Positions 1 through 11,907 of a DNA stretch of 64,000 nucleotides are shown piece by piece. Under the pieces are notes generated by a model. The model did no database searches and had not been told where the DNA came from. It saw only the letters and a program-made list of their open reading frames with translations. A program made the position numbers and the translations under genes. Source of the stretch: Atrina japonica (taxonomy: Eukaryota; Mollusca; Bivalvia; Pterioida; Pinnidae); contig BROG01000045.1 in NCBI GenBank assembly GCA_030159075.1, forward strand, positions 946,501 through 1,010,500, written 5' to 3'. The first letter of the stretch is position 1. Each line of letters opens with the position of its first letter.

Positions 1-464
1 ACGAATCCTTGTGAAACAGAGTAATCGCAGACAAGACTATTATAATGACCGTAAAATTTGCGGACCGTTGACATCAAATGCGGTTTTCGATATCCCTGTG
101 TCAATTATTTGTCAGTGAGTAGTTTACCTCTGTATAAGACATGTTCATATGTTCAACACACTGGCATATCGGATTATTTGTGAAATATAAATGCCATATG
201 CAGGGATTGTGGTATATTACTACTTAAATGTGGAAAAGCTATAATGGGTAATCTGAAATCGTCGCGTTTGTCCTAAAGCCTAGTCGTTACTTTCCCGACT
301 GTATTTATAGTAAGTAAAATGTTTAAATAGCAAGCACGTGCACTTGATTCTGAGTTAAATATTGTTTTTAGTAAATTTTAGTTGTACCTCACGAAAACCG
401 ACTCTTTCTGATTTGACCTTTTTTTTCTTCAGTTGATGCATTAACTATAGGAAAAAACATGGTT

Positions 465-534
<70 letters not shown>

Positions 535-835
535 AAACGTAACTCATAAATGTGGTTTTGCAGTGTCAAATATATGAAAATCTTTTAGCAGAAGTGGTTT
601 CTAAACTATGTATCATTGATTTTTTTAAACTCCATTTTTCTCCCCTGGTTTTGTGAATTATAGAAGGACTATTTCAGACAAAAGGCCACCAATCACAATA
701 AAAAAAAACCATTTCTATTCTGTACCATAAATCGTATTGGTCATGTGTATTGTATTCACTTCAATGGTTTGTTAATATTTGTAAGAACTTGTGAATGAGT
801 ATTTTTGTAAATTTGGATTTTTTTTCCATTTTCAG
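1..835. other. Non-coding, probably intron upstream of exon 1
   Basis: Exon 1 starts mid-codon, so this is intron of the same gene. Apart from the (GA)n tract at 469-532, nothing was recognised. Confidence 0.6.
469..532. repeat. (GA)n microsatellite
   Basis: An uninterrupted GA dinucleotide run of 32 units. Confidence 0.98.
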
Positions 836-904
836 ATCATTAATAAATAATGACATAGCATGGATGCCTGATAATTTGTTCTCTGGAAGCAATCTGGAAT
901 ACAT
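836..904 (+). CDS. LRR exon 1 (one repeat)
   Basis: The exon follows a pyrimidine tract and CAG and ends before GTAAGG. It starts with the last base of a split codon and ends two bases into the next (phase 2 to 2). The 22 full codons include LINNDIAWMPDNLF, an LRR core with Asn at the conserved position followed by the xxIxxxxxxxF segment. It is the first exon visible; more LRR exons and the signal peptide are expected upstream. Confidence 0.85.
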
Positions 905-1092
905 GTAAGGCATTTAAGAAGAGTCACAATTCAAAATGTCACATATGTCCAGTAGAAAAAAAAGAATTATTTCTATACACATTGATATATAGCTACAGAC
1001 ACACCACTGTACATTGATTGATCAATATGATTTTTTATTCCAATGTTACAAATATCATTAACAATACCAAAGTTATAATTTTAGAAAAGAGG

Positions 1093-1157
1093 CTAAAATA
1101 AAAATGCTCACAAGACGATCGTCTCTGTCAATAAGGCTTCATCAATTGATCTCGTAT
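1093..1157 (-). repeat. Repeat A fragment
   Basis: On the minus strand it reads TTGATGAAGCCTTATTGACA followed by GAGACGATCGTCTTGTGAGC. It matches the end of the repeat A copies at 59723 and 62641. Confidence 0.6.
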
Positions 1158-2012
1158 TTAATATAAATGTATATATCCAAAAGATAAAGCGATATCAAAC
1201 GATACCGGATAACCGTTTATAAATCTAAATGTATTGCCAATTCCGTCTACGAGCACTGACCGTAAAAGTGAATATCTTAGCAGCATTGAGAGGTTAAGAA
1301 TTTAAATGGTAAACGACAAATGTGCCTCACTTAAATACTTAAATAGTTGTCAACGCTCTAACATAGTGTATCATTTGGGAGATATGAACAGCATTTGCAG
1401 GTAATAAAAGGGATTATTACTACCTAAATGTTAAAATTTGACAGGAATCCGGATGCACCACGGTTGTAGTTTAGCTGTCAATTCAGAGTTTAGAATTTAG
1501 AGTGTCTGTATTCAGTAAATGACTCGGTATGACACATACATTTTATGTACAGAATACACTCTTGTAAAAAAAATTGCAGTTTATACAATATTAATTTACG
1601 CTATTTTTTATAAAATCTTATCGACTGATTAATTGATATATAATAACTTTCTTCAAATTTTATACATTACTGATTTAATTCTGCTCGGCTGAGATAATTA
1701 GTGGATCGTTGACGAAGGTTACAGTTCAAAGATTAAAGATGTCCATTCGTATATTGTCGGCAAGTTTTATTTTTGCGTATAATTAAATTTTGTGAATTAC
1801 CTGAGTGCCCGTTCGTAAAATTTAATCAAACTGCTTTTTTATATTGTAAAACTATCTTTCATCTAAAAATGTATCTCCGATTAAGACGCATATGGTGCAA
1901 AGGAATAATTATGTTTGACGCATAGTTATTCTTATATAAACTATATAAAACACACACAAAAAGATGATTGTAGATTTTCCGAATATATATACCTTTTAAT
2001 CGATGTACAAAT

Positions 2013-2207
2013 GGGACTAATTCAAGTACCACGTGATACCCGATAACGTTTGTGTGGGACTACTGTTTCTATTAGTGATGGAATGATGCTAGCAGATGAT
2101 ATCCCGCGGTAACGTCATTTCAGCGGGAATATTACGTTCCATCGCCATTGGAAATACTAGTACCGCAGAAACGTAATCGGTTATCACGTGAAACATGAAT
2201 TTGTCCC
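2013..2207. mobile_element. MITE-like inverted-repeat element, family P (copy 1, diverged)
   Basis: The left end reads GGGACTAATTCAAGTACCAC and the right end is its imperfect inverted complement, including TATCACGTG. The arms extend inward through GATGGAA / TTCCATC. The same element recurs better preserved at 53489-53691. No ORF lies inside, so it would be a non-autonomous DNA element. Confidence 0.75.
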
Positions 2208-2392
2208 ATCTGCAGCTCAATTAATTGTCATCTAATATGTAAGTGTATGCAAAATTACGAATTTGACCCAATAACAATAAACTATAAGAGTTCATTAAAC
2301 ATTAATGGAACATACTATGCATCACGTCTTAGGCAGTTTAAATTATGATCAAGCGCCGAGGTAAGCTCAGTAAATGTGTCTTGTTTCATTAG

Positions 2393-2672
2393 GACAATGC
2401 CCCTGCCCACAAGTCTGTCATTGCCATGGCTGTCATTAATGATTGTGGCTTTCAGATGATTCTTCACCCCTTACTCACCTGATCCTACTCAATCAGACTT
2501 CCATCTATTCTCAAAATTGAGAAAGGCCATTTTCAGTACCAATTTCCAGATGACGATGACGTAATGCATGCAGTGGGGGACTCACTGGCCATTCAAGAAA
2601 GGGGCCTGTTTAATATTGAAGCTCTTAAATATTACTGGCAGAAGTGTATAGACACTGAAAGATAATATGATT
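2393..2672 (+). pseudogene. Mariner-family transposase, C-terminal fragment, dead
   Basis: The translation begins DNAPAHKSVIAMAVINDCGF, holding the DNAPAH motif around the second catalytic Asp of mariner transposases. It then continues in another frame with SDFHLFSKLRKA and in a third with FNIEALKYYWQKCID. At least one stop and two frameshifts separate these blocks. Only the last third of the enzyme is present. It sits in intron 1 with no recognisable terminal repeats. Confidence 0.85.
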
Positions 2673-2773
2673 ATGTTGAAAAATAGTGCAATAAATCTCC
2701 CTAAAGACAAAACCTTACATATTAGGCCCAACAATTATCAATCAACCCTCGTACATTCCTGATTTAAAATAAC

Positions 2774-3408
2774 TCGCTAGATAATAACGATGCTGACTAA
2801 TTATATGTTAAATAAGATAAAGAGGGAATATGCATGTACTATTTGGTTGTTATTTATTTTTTTAAATTCTGCTCTGAAAGGAGATGCACCAATAATCGAT
2901 TTTATAATGTGGAAAAATGTATATCCCACACACCCACTCGCGCACTCAAACGCATACGGACATAAAAAATATATATAACGTGATACCTTTCAAGAGATGT
3001 GTGTTTAAAATAGGAATGATATTTTATCAGGAATTATTAGCTTTGTGTTATCTATAAAGACGTGTTTGGATAACATTGAAATATTTAAACTCGCTAGATA
3101 ATAACGATGCTGACTAATTATATGTTAAATAAGATAAAGAGGGAATATGCATGTACTATGTGGTTGTTATTTATTTTTTAAATTCTGCTCTGAAAGGAGA
3201 TGCACCAATAATCGATTTTATAATGTGGAAAATTGTATATCCCACACACCCACTCGCGCACTCAAACGCATACGGACATAAAAATATATATATAACGTGG
3301 TACCTTTCAAGAGATGTGTGTTTAAAATAGGAATGTTATTTTATCAGGAATTATTAGCTTTGTGTTATCTATAAAGACGTGTTTGGATAACATTGAAATA
3401 TTTAAACT
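2774..3408. repeat. 317-bp tandem duplication (two copies)
   Basis: The copies at 2774-3090 and 3091-3408 are nearly identical and begin TCGCTAGATAATAACGATGC. Only a few substitutions and single-base indels differ by eye, so the duplication is recent. No coding content; the 62-residue frame in copy 1 is broken in copy 2. Confidence 0.95.
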
Positions 3409-3600
3409 GGCGTTTTTAAATGAAATTTCAGTGATTTATGAAATTCTAATATTGATCATCAGACACTGTTAACATTGGGTTTCGTGTTGTTTTATGTTCC
3501 TTATCTCAATAACATGAAACCTTTTGTTAACTTTTATTGTCAATGAAATGGTTTCAATCTCCAATATTTTGTATGTCCATTCAGCAATCTGCATTTTATT

Positions 3601-4735
3601 AGGTCACCTTAGCCAAGGCCTCATGGTGACCTATTGTGATCGTTTTTTGTCTGTCGTCGTCTGTTGTCAACATTTACACATTTACTTCTTCTCAAGAACC
3701 AGTGGGCTAATCTTAACCAAACTTGGCATATAGCATCCCCATGTAAAGCCACATAAAATTTGCGAATGAAAAGGGGACAGAACACATAGGGGCACTAAAG
3801 GGGCACTGAAGGACCAAAACATCTTTAAAAATCTTGTCATGAACCAATAATCAGATGACTTTAAAATTTTGTATGTAGGATTTTTGAGTCAATATCTACA
3901 AAGTTTACGAATAAAAATGAAATATATTGATAAACGTCCACTAGGGGGCGCTTAAATTACATACGGGACAAGGACAAATGGCTTAATAACTCAAAACGAA
4001 TTGGCTTTATGTGTACAAGGATATATATGAAAGTTGTAAGGAATTATTTAAGGGTCATTTTTACAAAATTTCAAGGTCATAGGATCATAGGGTAAAAGGG
4101 CAAGGTCACAGGCACCTACGTAAACAGAAAATATGATTTTTGACAAATATGAGACATTTTTTTTACTTCTACACAAGAACCAATGGGTCATTTTAACCAA
4201 ACTTGGCATGTATCATCTCCATGTGAAGCCGCATAAAGTTTGCATATGAAAAGAGGCTAGGACTCATAGGGGCCCCAAAAGGTTCCAAAAGTGACCAAAA
4301 CTTGGTACATCCTTAAATTCTTCTCATGAACCAATGATCAGATAACTTTCAAATTTTGTATGAGTTATTATACAGTCAATATCTACAAAGTCTGCGAATG
4401 AAAACGAAATATGTCGATAATTGGTCCACTAGGGGTGCTTGAATAACATAGAGTATAGTTGTATACAAATGGCTTAATAACTCAAAACTGATTGACATTT
4501 TGTATACAAAGATATATATGAAAGTCAGGAATTATTTAAGGATCACTTTGACAAAATTTCAAGGTCATGGGGGCAAAGGTCAAGGTCACAGTCATCTAAG
4601 TAAAACAGAAAATATATTTTTATTTGGTCAAATTTGAGACATTTTGGACCTCTTCCCAAGAACTAGTGGGCCATTTTTAACCAAACTTGGTATGTATCAT
4701 CTCTATGTGAAGACGTATCAAGTTTACAAGAGGGT
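3601..4735 (+). repeat. Dispersed repeat C (bivalve-type), about 2.3 tandem units of ~485 bp
   Basis: It starts AGGTCACCTTAGCCAAGGCC. The phrase TTAACCAAACTTGGCAT recurs near 3713, 4195 and 4678, giving a period near 485 bp. Each unit has a CAAGGTCACAG segment and an AAAATTTCAAGGTCA segment. A minus-strand copy lies at 51210-51580. I recall such sequences from bivalve genomes, but the class is unknown to me. Confidence 0.75.
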
Positions 4736-5032
4736 CCGAAAACACGCTCCAAAAATAGTTTATTGAGATCACAGAGCTCCCAGACATTGAACTACGATTG
4801 GATTGACTTCTTGTTAACTTTTAATTTCGGCGCCCGTTTGAGTATGTGTCTGTACTTATACACCTTTCAGTAGATAAGTATATACATTTCATCATATATT
4901 CCTAGAAATATTTAAAATATCTGTAAAAATTGTATATGTTTTCCATTATGACATCATCCTGCGTACTATTATAACAAAAATGATTTCAATTCAACACAAT
5001 TGTCTAAATTTCTTATTCCTTTTTATTTGCAG

Positions 5033-5104
5033 TGGTTTGAGCAGGAATGCCATAACATATTTCCCAAGATCAGCCCTTACCAATGTCAACAATCTTCTCT
5101 TTTT
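5033..5104 (+). CDS. LRR exon 2 (one repeat)
   Basis: A 72-bp exon between TTTGCAG and GTAAGT, phase 2 to 2, equal to exactly one 24-residue repeat. It reads GLSRNAITYFPRSALTNV and continues NNLLF. The split codon with exon 1 gives Ile. Confidence 0.9.
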
Positions 5105-5759
5105 GTAAGTACATTGTAACTTTTCAAAAGCGAATCTCATTCGTACTAGTCATTTTGTTCGGTTTTTGAGGGATCGTTTTTGGATGGTGATCAATAGGTA
5201 ATAATTCTGGTTTCTTTCGGTTTTCAAACTTCGACGAATTTCAACAGCACAGATCGGCCTGATTTTAATTTATGTTTCATTTATGCATACATAATATGTA
5301 TATTTCAGTAACATTTTCCATATAAACATTTGGTTTATGAATCATGTCACATTATTTACCACTTTGAAATATGTGTATGAAGCTGGATTAATAAAACGCC
5401 AAAATGAATTGGTTGGCCATTGGTAGTAGTTTTAAGTTCATTAACATTGATTAAATTATGGAAATCAGTACAAATGTTCATTATTAAGAAGGTGCGATAT
5501 TTTGTACTTTAAAATAAAAGGAACAATTCATGTCTTTCTTAACATGATCGGAATCAGAAAGTGATAAAACTGATTCCAGAAGACGAACTTTATAAATCTT
5601 GGTTAAATATTTTGAATGAAATATTTGGAAATTTGTATATATTAAAGTCGGAATTACAGCGGGTGTGACAGGTGGACAGGGTGTATTTCCCTCCATGCCA
5701 CCTGAAACTATATCTGAATCTGACTAGGAGATGTATCCTTTAGTTATAATAACTTGTTC

Positions 5760-6050
5760 GAAGACTGTTGTTGAGTCGTCTGTACCGACTGTGACGAAGA
5801 TGTTGAGTTCTTGTTTGGTAGCTGTTGTTGAGACGTCTGTACCGACTGTGGCGAGGATGTTGAGTTCATGTTCGGTAGCTGTTGTTCAATCGTCTGTACC
5901 GACTGCGACGAGGATGTTGAGTTCCTATTCGGTAGCTGTTTTTGTGTCGTCTGTACCGACTGTGAGGGGGGTGTTGAGTTCCTGTTGGGTAGCTGTTTTT
6001 GTGTCGTCTGTACCGACTGCGAGGGGGGCTGTTGAGTTTATGTTTGGTAC
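5760..6050 (+). repeat. 57-bp minisatellite, about five units
   Basis: Units repeat the phrase TCGTCTGTACCGACTG with a period of 57 bp. Because 57 is a multiple of three, one frame stays open and would give a 19-residue repeat (core SSVPT), but it lies inside intron 2 with no exon signals. Confidence 0.9.
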
Positions 6051-6258
6051 AGGACTTTTATTGGATATTGACTTTTATATATTGACTTACATCCGTACTA
6101 ACAATGGATGTGAAAGGTTAACTGGAGATTCCCAATCCTCTGTTGATATTGTCTGGAATTTTGCCCACTGTTCCAGACTATGTGTATTTTCCTACTCATT
6201 TGGCTGATTCTATTATATCTTTGGATTTGTGTTTGATTAAGTCATAATTTTTTTTCAG

Positions 6259-6336
6259 AGGATTGGATGACAATAACATTGCAACAATATCAAAGGCAGA
6301 TGTGGGTTCTGTAGCTAACTCTAACCTAAAGCATTT
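6259..6336 (+). CDS. LRR exon 3 (one repeat)
   Basis: A 78-bp exon between TTTTTCAG and GTAAGT, phase 2 to 2. It reads GLDDNNIATISKADVGSV and then ANSNLKH. An alternative acceptor two bases downstream would break the frame, so the first AG is chosen. Confidence 0.9.
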
Positions 6337-6943
6337 GTAAGTGTTATTTAATTGTCTTTTCCCAATTCATTTCTCTTTTTTTGTTAAATTCATAGACGGT
6401 ATTTTTTCGTGATGATCAATATACAGAATTACTATACAATGTTAAGATATATTGCAGTCAACTCCACCTAACTACTTCATATACAGTTTCTAATATATCC
6501 AATTCTTTTATCAAAGCGACGATATTCTGATGCAATTAGGATATAAAATTCAGAAAAAGATGATTTCACCAGTATATATTCTGTTAGCCCATATAGTAAG
6601 TGTCACCTTGTTTTTGTCATATTATCACAAAAATGATAACAACTATGCTGTTGTCTGTTTTATAGTCATACGTTTGTTTATTGTCATACTACAAATGATT
6701 AATTACACTGACACCATCAAGTTTATTTCTATGGTTTTTACGTGTTTCTTTTTGGTCTTTTTTCACATTTTTGGTGAAATCTGTAACCAACATCATTGTA
6801 ATTGTACACATATTAAAATATTACTTTTGTGTTAATGATTATGAATTCATGCCTCACATTGCGGGTTGTATTGAAGGTGAAGGTTCGAATTGAATCAGGT
6901 CATGTCTTACAAAAATAATTTGTGACAGCTCATTTGTCAAAGT

Positions 6944-7132
6944 AGGTGTGGCACATGTAATATGGTAGATAAGGCACATGTAATGGTAAGTGTAGCACGT
7001 GTGACATGGTAGGCATGGTACATGTGATATAGTAGGCGTAGCACGTGTGGCATGGTAGCCGTGGCAATGTGGTATGGTAGGTGTGGCACATGTAATATGA
7101 TAGGCGTTGCACGTGTGATATGGTAGGCGTGG
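6944..7132. repeat. Short minisatellite, ~24-bp degenerate units
   Basis: About eight units built on TGGTAGGCGTAGCACGTGTG-like sequence with many substitutions. It lies in intron 3. Confidence 0.85.
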
Positions 7133-7639
7133 CCCGTTATTCAACATCCCGTGCATTTGCAAAAGTTATTCAATAATATTACTTAAACCAGGCGAATGTA
7201 TGTCTAACAATACCGATTTCGGGGACTCATGATGCGGAATATGATTTCTTTTTACATACAAATATGAATGATTTAATGATTAAGATGACTTAAGGTTCAT
7301 GCATACAGCCCAAGCTAAAATATCCAGATTTTAGAAAAACACCACAGGTGATTTTTTTTTACCTTTTAAGTCACCAATGAATAGTTTCAATAATATGAAG
7401 TCAAAATAGTATGTCACCACACTTAAAAAAAAACAAAATAAAACAACAACAAAAACAATAATAATGTGGTGAAAAATACACACATACTCTCCTCATGAAC
7501 CAAAATTTTACAAGATCTATCCAACTTCAAATAAAACATAGTTTGTTTGAAAATAATAATTATTGATGTGGGAACTATTTAATATACATGTAACAGATGA
7601 CATTGTATTAAGGAGGAACAAAATACTCGTCTATACCAA

Positions 7640-7935
7640 TTTTCAACTAAATCTGAAAATAACTCTATTTTTACCAATCGGTGGGCTTTATTTTGTTACC
7701 ATGGCAACTGACACTTTCATAACATCTGCAAATTGAATTTGTTATACCAAAAAAGCTCTAATTACTATGTTTCAGCAAAATCAGACATCATGAAAATTTG
7801 ACCAATCATAGGCTTTTATTTTGTTACTATGGCAGCCGACACCTCAGTAATATCTACCAATGAATTCGAAATAATAAAAAAAAATACTCCTTAAAGCAAT
7901 TTTTAGCAAAATCTGGCAATATCAAAATTATTGTG
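7640..7935. repeat. ~129-bp tandem repeat, 2.3 degenerate copies
   Basis: Related segments start near 7642, 7771 and 7899, each with a TTTCA..AAATC block. The first two also share GGCTTTxATTTTGTTAC and ATGGCAxCxGACAC. No gene content is seen. Confidence 0.7.
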
Positions 7936-8086
7936 CGTCAAGCGTTATCTCCCCCCAGTGTATCCAGGAACCTTAAATGAACATTCAGCCAGTCTATTTC
8001 CGATGTATATAAATTTGTACCAAATTATTGGAATGAATCTTAAAAGCGAAGATGAGTTGTGACTTTTCAGTGTTATACAATGTATC

Positions 8087-8206
8087 TGGCAGGCCAAAAT
8101 AATATCAAGTTAATCCTAGCTTTTTTCCGAGTGAACCCTAGTTTTTCTCCAGTTAATGCGAGTTATCCGAACTAGGATTAACTCCTTAATGTGATTTTGG
8201 CGTGCC

Positions 8207-8207
<1 letters not shown>
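8087..8207. mobile_element. Short MITE-like element with TGGCACGCC termini
   Basis: The left end TGGCAGGCCAAAAT is matched by the inverted complement of the right end (ATTTTGGCGTGCCA). Both arms reach inward to GTTAATCCTAG. The element is about 121 bp and is directly followed by a (TA)n tract. A related right end occurs near 40231. Confidence 0.75.

Positions 8208-8209
<2 letters not shown>

Positions 8210-8291
<82 letters not shown>
8210..8291. repeat. (TA)n microsatellite
   Basis: A pure TA run of about 41 units in intron 3. Confidence 0.98.
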
Positions 8292-8293
<2 letters not shown>

Positions 8294-8442
8294 CAACTAA
8301 CTATATATTATTGAACATATTATGTATGTCTTTTGTGATTTAACTATGTAATTCTTATTTCTGTGATGACAGTATTAGTCTGTAATTCATTACTTGCAAA
8401 TTTACTGTATAATCTCATCATGACCAATATTTACTCTTTCAG

Positions 8443-8514
8443 AAATTTCAGCAACAATCAGATAAATTATATTCAGCCGTACAGTTTTGCACAGTTGAAA
8501 AATCTTATGATATT
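8443..8514 (+). CDS. LRR exon 4 (one repeat)
   Basis: A 72-bp exon between CTTTCAG and GTAAGT, phase 2 to 2. It reads NFSNNQINYIQPYSFAQLKN and then LMI, a regular LRR with SNNQI and a Phe at the repeat's second hydrophobic position. Confidence 0.92.
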
Positions 8515-8732
8515 GTAAGTTGTTTTCCTTACATTAAAATCATGTAAAATCATATAAATTGCGATAGCTATTATATATAGGTTTTGTACCTTGCATAAGG
8601 TTTGAGCAATTCCATTACAAGGGAAAGATGCTCACTCGATCCATTAGATATAACAAATATATTTAAATGAGGAAGAATGAGCATTTTACTTTGATTGTTA
8701 ATCATATAAACACGTTATTTATATATTTTTGT

Positions 8733-8846
<114 letters not shown>

Positions 8847-8887
8847 TAGTTGGATTAAAATGTCATATGTTTTTCTTCTTTTTTCAG

Positions 8888-8959
8888 AGAGCTACACAAC
8901 AACGAGCTTTCGACCTTAAATGAGGGTGTTTTTGCGGACATGCCAAACCTTTTGCACTT
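8888..8959 (+). CDS. LRR exon 5 (one repeat)
   Basis: A 72-bp exon between TTTTCAG and GTAAGC, phase 2 to 2. It reads ELHNNELSTLNEGVFADMPN and then LLH. The acceptor lies about 40 bases after the (CT)n(CA)n tract, which therefore sits in the polypyrimidine region of intron 4. Confidence 0.93.
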
Positions 8960-9634
8960 GTAAGCTATAACAGTTAAAGGCCATTCACTCTTATTTATCG
9001 AAATTTCAGAAATATCATGTTTTCCGATGTATCCGTATTTTTTTTTTAATGTTTTGTTACAATTTGTATCTTAAGTAGCAACAGAGTTTGAACTACAATT
9101 TGTAGGAATTATCATTTATTTCACGAATGTGTAATCATATAGTTATAATACAGTGTTTAACACGCCCATTAATGACAACACTGTATTCAATGTATTTGTT
9201 TACAAAGGTAACACTGTAATAAAAACCGGAAAAAATCCATTTCTTCGACAAAAAAAACAAAAACAAAACAAAACAAACAAAAATAATAATAAAATAAAAA
9301 GAAATAACAAAACACACTTTCAAATTTTCGAATGAACTGCGTCTTGGTATAAATTGCTGCAGATGAAAACCTGATATTTTATTTTATATATGTTTAAATG
9401 ATTTAAAACACACATTCCTTTCAAGACACAAGATGATATCATTGTCCACAATTAATCGCTCAAATATACACATGAAATTATAGCTTGTTTTGGAAAATAC
9501 AAGGAACTCTGAGTGATGATATTATCTTTGGACTTCAGGCAGGACAACTGTAATTATAGTCAAACATTGCAATTAAAATTGTGAAGATATCAATTTAATG
9601 ATAATATGCAAAACATTTCTTTTTACGAACTCAG
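8960..9634. other. Intron 5, no recognised element
   Basis: AT-rich intron with an A-rich stretch at about 9248-9312. Nothing else was recognised. Confidence 0.7.
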
Positions 9635-9787
9635 GGACCTTGTGAAGAACAAACTACAGATACTAAGATCCAAATATATTACTAACCTGCCAGCTTTGAG
9701 AACACTTCGACTTCATTCGCAGACGACACCAATGACCAACATTTACTATGATGCCTTCCACAATATCAATGGAAATTTGACTTACTT
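9635..9787 (+). CDS. LRR exon 6 (two repeats)
   Basis: A 153-bp exon between ACTCAG and GTAAGT, phase 2 to 2. The first half (DLVKNKLQILRSKYITNLPA) joins directly to a second repeat containing LRTLRLHSQ and NIYYDAFHNINGNLTY. The upstream in-frame ATG at 9606 is intronic and is not a start. Confidence 0.9.
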
Positions 9788-9894
9788 GTAAGTGTTCCTT
9801 AGTATTAAGTATTACTACATAAGCATTAAGTTTGAATAGAATAATTCAACCTTACCATTTGTATGAATACTACTCTAGACCTTATTTTCACAAA

Positions 9895-10030
9895 ATATAT
9901 AGCTATATAAGATTTTTATGCCTGTGTATAGCTCTTATTTGTCATTGTACATCAAGTACAAGTAGTAAAAGTAGAAACAATTGAAATCATTTTTGTAAAC
10001 ACAGCTGATGTCTATTAAATGCGTCTCTTT
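9895..10030 (-). mobile_element. Partial copy of MITE-like family Q
   Basis: It contains TGTGTATAGCTCTTATTTG and TGTACATCAAGTACAAGT, the inverted match of the element at 18251-18436. It ends TTTGTAAACACAGCTGATG, close to that element's terminus. Confidence 0.75.
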
Positions 10031-10144
10031 AGATTTTTCTGAAGACCAAAGGCGGGTAGGACTAGTCGGCAAGGGATGCTTATTTCTCCATGACAACTGA
10101 GTACGTTATGATATCTGTGGTTTTATATGATTATATACTTACAG

Positions 10145-10222
10145 GTGGATTAGTAATAATGCCTTTACAAGTTTCCCCCACCACGTTTTAGCTGAGCAGA
10201 AATATGACTCTCTGTTGGAAAT
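10145..10222 (+). CDS. LRR exon 7 (one repeat)
   Basis: A 78-bp exon after TTACAG and before GTAAGT, phase 2 to 2. It reads WISNNAFTSFPHHVLAEQKY and then DSLLE. The repeat is a little longer than 24 residues, as in exon 3. Confidence 0.88.
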
Positions 10223-10810
10223 GTAAGTTATCAAACATTCTACTAAGATGTGGGCTGAAATTATGTATTGAATATAATTATTTAAAAAGGTTTTCTTTTC
10301 ATTTCTCATCGGAAAAGAATATAACAGTTTCTGTATAGAAGATAACGTGGATTCGTTGACATATATACCTGAAACATTTGAGTTGTAGCGGTTAGTGTGT
10401 AAGAAAAATATTCGGATAATTGGGAATATCAAACATTTTACAAGTTCCATGTAATTTTTAAAAAAAGCGATTTTTTCCAATTTTTTAAAATTTAATATTT
10501 TTGTTTTAATCCTTATCTGACCTTTACATAAATGTCGTTTTTCTATTTGTACTGCAATACTGTACCTGAAATGTCAAAACGTTTTGCTCCACAACTGAAC
10601 TTAAAACATGAGAGAAACGTGATCTTCAGGGGTTTGTTCCCATGATTTTCATTTCTTGTGCCGAAATAACAAACACAAACTAGTTCTTGTATAAAACGCT
10701 CTGGGGTCCGTTTCATGAAACATCAGTCATTTATGCAAGGGGTTATTGAACGGAAACCTGCGTTTATGGCTAGAAAATTACAATTTATCTATATCTTAGA
10801 TGATGTTTTT

Positions 10811-11864
10811 CACTGACTGTCAGAAGAAGTGTACATAGGGGGAAACTTACTGACTGACAGAACAAGTGTACATGGGCAGAAACTTACTGACAGAACAAGT
10901 GTACATGGGCAGAAACTTACCGAATGACAGAGCAAGTGTACATGGGTACATGGGCAGAAACGTACTGACTGATACGACAAGTGTACATGGGGAGAGACTT
11001 ATTGACTGACAGAACAAGTGTACATCGGGAGAAACTTACTGACTAACAGGACAAGTGTACATGGGGAGAAACTTACTGACAGAACAAGTGTACATGGGGA
11101 GAAACTTACTGACAGAACAAGTGTACATAGGCAGAAACTTACTGACAGGAGAAGTGTACATGGGGAGAAACTTACTGACTGACAGAACAAGTGTACATGG
11201 GAAGAAACTTTTTGACTGACAGATCAAGTGTACATGGGGAGAAACTTACTGACTGTCAGAACAGGTGTACATGGGGAGAAACGTATTGACTGACAGAACA
11301 AGTGTACATAGGCAGGAACTTACTGACAGGAGAAGTGTACATGGGGAGAAACGTACAGACTGACAGAACAAGTGTACATGGGGAAAACTTATTGACTGAC
11401 AGAACAAGTGTACATGGGGAGAAACTTACTGACTGTCAGAACAGGTGTACATGGGGAGAAACTTACTGACTGACAGAACAAGTGTGCATGGGGAGAAACT
11501 TATTGACAGACAGAACAAGTGTACATGGGGAGAAACTTACTGACTGTCAGAACAGGTGTACATGGGGAGAAACTTACTGGCTGACAGAACAAATGTAAAT
11601 GGGGAGAAACTTACTGACAGAACAAGTGTACATAGGTAGAAACTTACTGACAGGAGAAGTGTACATGGGGAGAAACTTATTGACTGACAGAACAAGTGTA
11701 CATGGGGAGAAACTTATTGACTGACAGAACAAGTGTACATGGGGAGAAACTTATTGACTGACAGAACAAGTGTACATGGGGAGAAACTTATTGACTGACA
11801 GAACAAGTGTACATGGGGAGAAACTTACTGACTGATAGGACAAGTGTACATGGGGAGAAACTTA
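10811..11864. repeat. 33/37-bp minisatellite, roughly 28-30 units
   Basis: Units read ACAAGTGTACATGGGGAGAA plus ACTTACTGACTGACAGA. A four-base GACT present or absent makes the 37- and 33-bp forms. It fills most of intron 7 and ends about 45 bp before a duplicated splice acceptor. Minus-strand frames here give Cys/Ser-rich repeats but no gene. Confidence 0.97.
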
Positions 11865-11907
11865 AGAGTAGTGTCTATATATCTGATAATATTATCTACA
11901 AACAGGA

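Noticed and set aside
6530..6835. 101-residue hydrophobic open frame in intron 3
   Set aside because: AT-rich hydrophobic frames are expected by chance in this intron; there is no homology that I can see and no promoter or splice context.
9606..9634. ATG at 9606 as a translation start for an LRR protein
   Set aside because: The LRR frame continues from upstream exons with matching phase, and a good acceptor (CAG) precedes 9635.
10811..11864. Regularly spaced repeats that might suggest a CRISPR array
   Set aside because: Units are contiguous with no unique spacers, and the sequence is eukaryotic. It is a minisatellite.
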